This document shows positions 58,865 through 64,000 of a DNA stretch of 64,000 nt, one piece after another. Position 1 is the stretch's first letter. The number at the start of each line of letters is the position of its first letter. The position numbers and the translations under genes are program-made. The notes beneath the pieces are model-generated. The model saw only the letters and a list, made by a program, of their open reading frames with translations, did no database searches and was not told where the DNA came from. This DNA comes from Microbispora catharanthi (GTDB lineage Bacteria; Actinomycetota; Actinomycetes; Streptosporangiales; Streptosporangiaceae): the NCBI RefSeq assembly GCF_006334915.2, contig NZ_VDMA02000016.1:183241-247240 (forward strand), read 5' to 3'.

Positions 58865-61675
58865 CTATCGCTCCGAGGCCATCATCGATGCCGGGGCAGG
58901 GGCCATCGGGGCGAGGCCGAGGCCGGCGAGCACGGCCGCGCCGCGCTCGGCATGGTCGCCCCCGGCGAGCACCAGGGTCCGTGCGTACTGGTAGCGGCAG
59001 TCGGCGGCGTCGAACGCGTCCGCCGCGGCGAGCAGCGCCTCCTGGTCGTCGTCGAGCAGGGCTTCCGCTCGCTCCACGATGGCACCGGCGACCGGGTTGC
59101 CGGCCACGACGGCCCGGGCCTCCGCCAGGCAGTCGCGACCACCCGGGCTCCCGGCGAGCACGGCGGCCTCGGCGCGCAGCGCGACATACCAGTGATGCCA
59201 GATCCAGGTGACCCACTTCCACACCTGCCTGGGCTCGGGGGCCATCCGCTCCAGCGCCTCCGGCGCCCGCCCATGGTGGAGCAGGAGCATGGCGTCGAAA
59301 ACCGCCCCGTAGCCGTAGGTATGCTCCGGTGAGGTGCCGAGCTGATCCAGGATCTCTAGCCATTCGCGCCTGGCGCCATGGTCGTCGCGCAGGCCGTGGA
59401 CCATCGCCACACCGGCCACCGCGGGGGCGAGGATGGACCGGGCGGGGCTGCCTGCCCGCCGCCACGCGTCGAGGAACCGGACGCTGCCGGGGAGCACCTC
59501 GTCGACGTCGCCCGCCAGCGCAGCAACCATCAGGAGCCGGCAGGTAGCGCGGTGACCGATCTCCGCCAGCGACGGATGGCCGGCCAGTTGCCGTGCCCAT
59601 CGGCGGGCGCCCGGCACATCTCCCGCGCCGAGGCCGGCCTCGGTGACTATACCGAGCGCGTCGATCAGCTCGTGGGTGCCGGCCGGAGAGATCGGCAGGG
59701 ACGCCAGGAGCGTGATCCGGCGCCGGGCCGTGGCCGCGGTGGCGAACGTGTCGCCGGCCCAGCTCTGAGCGCCGGTGAGCGCGTCGAGTGCGGCCGACTC
59801 GGTGAGCGGGTCGCCGGTCCGGCGGGCGAGCTCGACCGCGCGCTCGGCGCGCGCGATCGTCTCCGGTACGGCATTGCCGGCCGGGCCCTGGGCGGCGCCG
59901 AACGCGTCGGTGAGCACCGCGGCCTCGGCCAGCGCCACCGCGGCCTGCGCGGCCAGGTCGTCGCCGGCCGACTCCCGCGCCTCGGTGATCAGCGCGAGCG
60001 CCTCCTCCGGGGACGGGAGCCGCACGAACGTGGTCGAGAACCGGAAGGCGATGGTGGCGGCGGTCGCCAGGTCGGCGGCGGCGCCGGCGGTGTCGCCGGC
60101 GCCGCGGGCGGCGTCCGCGGCCGCGAGACGCAGGCGGTACATGTCATCGCCGGTCGTACGGCAGCCGGCCACGGCCGCGGCCTGCCGGAGCATCGACGCG
60201 GTGGCGGCGGGGTCGGTCGCGAGCTCGGCCGCCTGCTCATAGCGCCGCTGGGACTCGCCGGTCAGGTGACGGGTGAAGGTCAGCTCCGCCAGGTGCCGGG
60301 CGAGCTCGTACGCGTCCGCGCGCTGCTCCGGCCGGTCGGCCGCCCACGCCAGGGCGGCGCGGAGGTCGTCCGCCATCAGATCGAACCGGGCCCGCCAGTC
60401 CTGTCGCACCACTGCCAGGCCGGCGGCCTCGGCCAGGCACCAGCGAAGGTGCCGGGATCGGGCGTCGACCAGCTCACCGGCCTCGGCGAGCCGCTCCGTC
60501 GCGTACTGGCGGATGGTCTCCAGCGCGCGGTACTCCGTGCCGCCAGGGGACGCCGTCACCACCAGCAGGCTCTGTTCGGCGAGCCGGGCCAGTCCGTCGG
60601 CGACCATGCCTTCCTCGTCCCCGGTCACCTCCGCCACCGCGGCAGCGGTGAACGGCGCCACGAACACCGACACCCGGCGCAGCAGCGCCCGGTCGGCCGG
60701 CGCCAGCAGGGCGTGGCTCCAGTCCAGCGCAGCCCGCACCGAACGGTGCCGTTCATCGGCGCGGGAGCCGCCGGTGAGCATCCGGAGCGGGTGGGACAGT
60801 GCGGCGGCGATGCCGTCGAGCCCGAGAGTGGGATATCGGGCGGCGGCCAGCTCGATCGCCAGAGCCATTCCGTCCAGCCGCGCACAGATCGCGGCGATCT
60901 GGTCGCGCAGTGGAGGATCCAGCGGGCAGCCGACCGCCGCCGCCCGATCCATGAACAACGCGACCGCGTCCGACTCGCCGTCGACGGCCAGCGACAGCGG
61001 CGGGACCGTGTACACCCGTTCGAACGGCACCAGCAGCCGTGCCCGGCTGGTCGCCAGCACCGTCAACCGAGGGCACCTCGCCAGCAGCCGCTCGATGAGC
61101 AGGGCGACCCCGTGCACTACTTGCTCGCAGTTGTCCAGCACCAGCAGCGCATGACGGTCGGCCAGCGCGGCGACCACGGACTCGGTCATGTCGCGGCCGG
61201 GCTGTTCACCGAGGCCGAGCGCCCCGGCGACCGCAGTCGCGATCATGTCAGGATCGGTGACCGGGACGAGGTCGACGAACCACACCCCGTCGGAATACTC
61301 GCCGGCCGCCTCCGCGGCCACGGCCAGCGCGAGCCTGGTCTTGCCCACTCCGCCGGGACCGACCGCGGTCACCTGACGGTGTGCTTTGATCAGCCCGGTC
61401 AGCTCGGTCCGCTCGCTCACCCGGCCGACGAACGAGGTCAGCGGGGCCGGCAGAACCGGTGCGCGGTGCGGGGGCGCGCCGGCCGGTGTGGGCGCGCGCT
61501 GGGCGAGCGCCCGCCGATCCTGCACCCCCAGCTTGCGCAGCAGGGAGGCGACGTGACTCTCGACGGTACGCACCGAGATGAACAGCCGGGCCGCGATCTC
61601 GGCGTTGCTGAGATGGGCTCCGACCAGTTCCAGCACCTCGGCTTCCCGAGGTGAGATCTCCGCTCCTGTCACCAC
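58865..61675 (-). CDS. LuxR-family regulator with N-terminal HTH and NB-ARC-like ATPase
   Basis: 936 aa from GTG 61675 (start uncertain; GTG 61672 and a longer frame to 61702 are alternatives). Here the LuxR HTH is at the N-terminus: ISPREAEVLELVGAHLSNAEIAARLFISVRTVESHVASLLRKLGV. It is followed by an ATPase with Walker A AVGPGGVGKTRLALAVAAEAA, Walker B HALLVLDNCEQVVHGVALLIE and GLPLAIEL-like LDGMALAIELAAARYP. A long TPR-like helical part (about 470-936) follows. The LuxR-first order is less usual than BTAD/HTH-last; it resembles regulators of secondary metabolism and stress. Confidence 0.92.
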   Translation of the reverse strand: MVTGAEISPREAEVLELVGAHLSNAEIAARLFISVRTVESHVASLLRKLGVQDRRALAQRAPTPAGAPPHRAPVLPAPLTSFVGRVSERTELTGLIKAHRQVTAVGPGGVGKTRLALAVAAEAAGEYSDGVWFVDLVPVTDPDMIATAVAGALGLGEQPGRDMTESVVAALADRHALLVLDNCEQVVHGVALLIERLLARCPRLTVLATSRARLLVPFERVYTVPPLSLAVDGESDAVALFMDRAAAVGCPLDPPLRDQIAAICARLDGMALAIELAAARYPTLGLDGIAAALSHPLRMLTGGSRADERHRSVRAALDWSHALLAPADRALLRRVSVFVAPFTAAAVAEVTGDEEGMVADGLARLAEQSLLVVTASPGGTEYRALETIRQYATERLAEAGELVDARSRHLRWCLAEAAGLAVVRQDWRARFDLMADDLRAALAWAADRPEQRADAYELARHLAELTFTRHLTGESQRRYEQAAELATDPAATASMLRQAAAVAGCRTTGDDMYRLRLAAADAARGAGDTAGAAADLATAATIAFRFSTTFVRLPSPEEALALITEARESAGDDLAAQAAVALAEAAVLTDAFGAAQGPAGNAVPETIARAERAVELARRTGDPLTESAALDALTGAQSWAGDTFATAATARRRITLLASLPISPAGTHELIDALGIVTEAGLGAGDVPGARRWARQLAGHPSLAEIGHRATCRLLMVAALAGDVDEVLPGSVRFLDAWRRAGSPARSILAPAVAGVAMVHGLRDDHGARREWLEILDQLGTSPEHTYGYGAVFDAMLLLHHGRAPEALERMAPEPRQVWKWVTWIWHHWYVALRAEAAVLAGSPGGRDCLAEARAVVAGNPVAGAIVERAEALLDDDQEALLAAADAFDAADCRYQYARTLVLAGGDHAERGAAVLAGLGLAPMAPAPASMMASER

Positions 61676-61842
61676 TGTCCTAGTTTGCCGTACCCCCTTC
61701 ACTGGCGATCCGTGCCGCCGATCCGTGTGGTCGGTCCGTGGCCGGTTCCGTGGTCACCACGGATGCCGGCCAACCAGGCCGGGAGAAAAGCTGTGAACAC
61801 GCGAACGGCGGGTCGACGCGACCCACGACTACAGGAGTGACC

Positions 61843-62199
61843 ATGACCGGCTCTTCCACCCAGGGCATCAGGACCGTGCTGCACCCTGTGTCCGACCTGG
61901 CGAAGGCCAAGGCGGTGTACGCGGCCCTGCTCGGTGTCCCCCCGCAGACCGACTCGTCCTACTACGTCGGCTTCGAGGCAGAGGGCCAGCACATCGGGCT
62001 GGTGCCGGGTGGTGGACCGCAGGGCATGACCTCGCCGGTGGCCTACTGGCACGTGCCGGACATCGAGGCGCGGCTGGCCGAGCTGATCGCCGCAGGGGCC
62101 GTCGTGAAGGAGGCCGCGCACGAGGTCGGTGGCGGCCGCCTGGTGGCCACCGTCACCGACCCCGACGGCAACGTCCTCGGCCTCCTGCAGGACCGTTGA
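61843..62199 (+). CDS. VOC-family protein (glyoxalase-like)
   Basis: 118 aa from ATG 61843 with AGGAG upstream. Single VOC domain: IRTVLHPVSDLAKAKAVYAALLGVPPQTDSSYYVGFEAEG, AYWHVPDIEARLAELIAAGAVVKEAAHEVGGG, TVTDPDGNVLGLLQDR. Candidate metal ligands are His in VLHPVSD and His/Asp in YWHVPD. It is the first of two VOC genes on this strand, 80 bp apart. Confidence 0.9.
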   Translation: MTGSSTQGIRTVLHPVSDLAKAKAVYAALLGVPPQTDSSYYVGFEAEGQHIGLVPGGGPQGMTSPVAYWHVPDIEARLAELIAAGAVVKEAAHEVGGGRLVATVTDPDGNVLGLLQDR

Positions 62200-62278
62200 G
62201 CGCCCCCTGCCCCCTGCCGTGTCCGTCCCTCATGACGGCTGGCACGACCACGAACCCACCTCGCCGAAAGGACCTGCC

Positions 62279-62890
62279 ATGACCTCCTTCGAATCCGTGA
62301 TCCTCGAAGTTCCCGATCCCACGGCCGCGGACGCCTTCTACGAAGCCTTCGGTCTGGGCCCGTACGTGAACGTGCGCGCCTCGGATGCGCCGACGACCGG
62401 TTTCCGTGGGTTCGCGCTGTCACTCGTGGCGTCCCAGCCGGCCGACGTCGACGCCCTCATCGGTGCCGCCCTCGACGCCGGCGCCACGACCCTTAAGCCG
62501 GCCACGAAGGGGTTCTGGGGCTACGGCGGCGTCGTACGCGCCCCGGACGGGACGATCTGCAAGATCGCAACGTCGAACAAGAAGGACACCGGCCCCGCAA
62601 CCCGGCATATCGACCAGGTCGCGCTTCTCTTGGGCGTGGCCGACGTCAAGGCGAGCAAGCGGTTCTACGTCGACCGTGGCCTGGCCGTGGCGAAGAGCTT
62701 CGGCGGCAAGTACGTCCAGTTCGACACCCCGGCGTCGGCCGTCACGCTGGCGCTCTACCCGCGCCGCGCCCTCGCGAAGGACACCGGCGTATCCCAGGAG
62801 GGCGCTGGATCGCACCGGATCGTGATCGGCGGCGATTCCGGACCCTTCACCGACCCGGACGGGTTCGTCTGGGAGGCCGCATCCGTCTGA
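62279..62890 (+). CDS. VOC-family protein, two-domain glyoxalase-like
   Basis: 203 aa from ATG 62279 with GAAAGGAC upstream. Two VOC modules: residues 1-98 (FESVILEVPDPTAADAFYEAFGLG, then GTICKIATSNK) and 99-203 (RHIDQVALLLGVADVKASKRFYVDRGLAVAKSFGG, FTDPDGFVWEAASV). No full metal set is evident in the first module. Ligand unknown. This is the last complete gene before rpoB. Confidence 0.9.
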   Translation: MTSFESVILEVPDPTAADAFYEAFGLGPYVNVRASDAPTTGFRGFALSLVASQPADVDALIGAALDAGATTLKPATKGFWGYGGVVRAPDGTICKIATSNKKDTGPATRHIDQVALLLGVADVKASKRFYVDRGLAVAKSFGGKYVQFDTPASAVTLALYPRRALAKDTGVSQEGAGSHRIVIGGDSGPFTDPDGFVWEAASV

Positions 62891-62905
62891 GGCGGGCGGC
62901 CGGCG

Positions 62906-63066
62906 GGGGAGCGGGAGGTCCGCACGGGCCTGGTCGCGACCGCGCTGCTGGTCACCGGGCACTTCGGCTGGGGATCGCACCGGTCATGTGGGTGGCGGGT
63001 GCGTCGGCCGCGGCGGCCCTGCTCATCGTTCTGCCCAGATCGGGCACGACGGTGCGCCGCAGGTGA
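62906..63066 (+). pseudogene. C-terminal scar of an MFS transporter gene
   Basis: VRTGLVATALLVTGHFGWG ends one frame, then a shift gives PVMWVAGASAAAALLIVLPRSGTTVRRR before TGA 63064-63066, the last membrane helix and tail of MFS exporters. It has no start and one frameshift. It lies between the VOC gene and rpoB. Confidence 0.6.
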
Positions 63067-63288
63067 GCGGCCGATGGGATTTGCGAGTGTGGCTTGACGA
63101 TTTCCACGGGGGCGTGCGATCCTGATTACGGGATCGAGATTGACACTGCAGATATGCGTGGACTTTCGTTTGCATTTCGCTTTATGATGCCCTTCCGCGC
63201 TCGCTCTCGGCATCCCATTCCTCCACATCGGCTGAGCTGTCGTCCGGCGTGCGCGTAGTCGGTCCGCGAGCCCTCGGAAGGACATCTT
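63067..63288 (+). promoter_or_regulatory. rpoB upstream region and promoter
   Basis: 222 bp between the MFS scar and rpoB. It has TTGACA at 63140-63145 and an AT-richer stretch around 63150-63188 with TATGAT at 63183-63188, but the spacing between these two is too wide for one promoter. No rplL-like or rplJ-like sequence was found. A GGAAGGAC ribosome site is at 63276-63283. Confidence 0.5.
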
Positions 63289-64000
63289 TTGGCAGCCTCG
63301 CCCCACCCCTTCGCCGTACCGTCCGGCCCTCACCGCGTCTCTTTCGCGCGTATCGAGGAGCCGCTCGAAGTGCCCGACCTTCTCGCCCTGCAGACCGAGT
63401 CCTTCGACTGGCTGGTGGGCAACGAACGATGGAAGGGCCGGGTTGAGGCGGCTCGCCAGGCCGGGCGCAAGGACGTCCCGGCCCAGTCGGGTCTCGAAGA
63501 GATCTTCGAGGAGATCAGTCCCATCGAGGACTTCTCCGGAACCATGTCCCTGTCGTTCCGGGACCACAGGTTCGAGCCGCCCAAGTACTCAGTCGATGAG
63601 TGCAAAGACAAGGACATGACCTACTCCGCCCCGATGTTCGTCACGGCGGAGTTCATCAATAACACCACAGGTGAGATCAAGAGCCAGACGGTGTTCATGG
63701 GCGATTTCCCGCTCATGACGTCGAAGGGCACCTTCATCGTCAACGGCACCGAGCGTGTCGTGGTCTCCCAGCTCGTCCGGTCCCCGGGCGTCTACTTCGA
63801 ACGCAGCGTCGACAAGACGTCGGACAAGGAGCTCTACGGCGGCAAGGTCATCCCGTCCAGGGGTGCCTGGCTGGAGTTCGAGATCGACAAGCGCGACAGT
63901 GTCGGCGTGCGCATCGACCGCAAGCGCAAGCAGCCCGTCACGGTGCTGCTGAAGGCGCTCGGCTGGACCAGCGACCAGATTCTGGAGCGTTTCGGTCAGT
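63289..64000 (+). CDS. rpoB: RNA polymerase beta subunit, N-terminal part
   Basis: Starts at TTG 63289 ([19 protein letters not shown]) and runs off the window after 237 codons. Recognisable RpoB N-terminal features: [83 protein letters not shown] and [23 protein letters not shown]. The rifampicin pocket is not reached. It is preceded by a VOC gene and an MFS scar instead of rplL, so it could be a second rpoB copy. The last base is the first position of the next codon. Confidence 0.97.
   Translation, partial: MAASPHPFAVPSGPHRVSFARIEEPLEVPDLLALQTESFDWLVGNERWKGRVEAARQAGRKDVPAQSGLEEIFEEISPIEDFSGTMSLSFRDHRFEPPKYSVDECKDKDMTYSAPMFVTAEFINNTTGEIKSQTVFMGDFPLMTSKGTFIVNGTERVVVSQLVRSPGVYFERSVDKTSDKELYGGKVIPSRGAWLEFEIDKRDSVGVRIDRKRKQPVTVLLKALGWTSDQILERFGQ

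Overview
The window is high-GC actinobacterial DNA, most like the Streptosporangiales (Nonomuraea/Microbispora relatives). The support is codon use, many GTG starts, DUF3040 and Rv2578c-type radical SAM genes, and an actinobacterial RpoB N-terminus at the right edge. It is a chromosomal accessory region: about 65 intact genes, most of them small regulator/effector pairs, with roughly ten decayed genes or transposon scars. No tRNA, rRNA, CRISPR array, prophage or intact insertion sequence was seen.

Left part (1-7,200): a 5'-truncated SRPBCC gene, then a minus-strand operon of four overlapping genes (4498 to 344): membrane-type dipeptidase, M20 peptidase, COG3375-type GNAT transferase and an enolase-superfamily N-acylamino acid racemase. 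Together these match the known irreversible D- to L-amino acid conversion route, with a dipeptidase added upstream. A YigZ/IMPACT protein, an anchored hydrolase and a broken hydrolase follow.

7,200-20,100: a MarR pair around three identical palindromes and a secreted two-domain protein; an epoxide hydrolase translationally coupled to an AlkZ-like DNA glycosylase-family protein, divergent from a broken WYL regulator; an ISKra4-like scar; a 6-oxocamphor-hydrolase-like crotonase; TetR; isochorismate synthase; a secreted SGNH hydrolase; then a GntR regulator divergent from leuA, which has a candidate leader peptide and attenuator hairpin. An IS630-like scar lies at 19,805-20,039.

20,100-36,400: one-component regulators, each next to a metabolic gene or exporter. 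Two CGNR zinc-finger regulators share an AACC-N9-GGTT operator plan. A DesK/DesR-type two-component system is co-directional with an ABC exporter. A BtrH-type acyltransferase-like gene stands alone.

36,400-49,900: GT4 glycosyltransferase, methyltransferase, a frameshifted erythromycin-esterase-family gene beside a Vat-type acetyltransferase with a divergent TetR, a radical SAM protein, an ECF42-type sigma factor with its DGPF partner and two SRPBCC genes, a penicillin-binding protein with an NTF2-like domain, a PlsC acyltransferase, and a TetR/DUF4865 pair.

49,900-64,000: GNAT plus epimerase, methyltransferase, XRE-cupin regulator with a DHA2 exporter, hydrolase divergent from an ArsR-like regulator plus TSUP permease, SnoaL-like protein divergent from a mycothiol-dependent-type protein, a large LuxR-family ATPase regulator, two VOC proteins, an MFS scar, and the first 237 codons of rpoB. 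No rplL precedes this rpoB, which raises the possibility of a second rpoB copy of the kind known in Nonomuraea.

Many genes here start directly 6-7 bases after a TANNNT box, so leaderless transcription appears common. All functions come from reading motifs; no database search was run.
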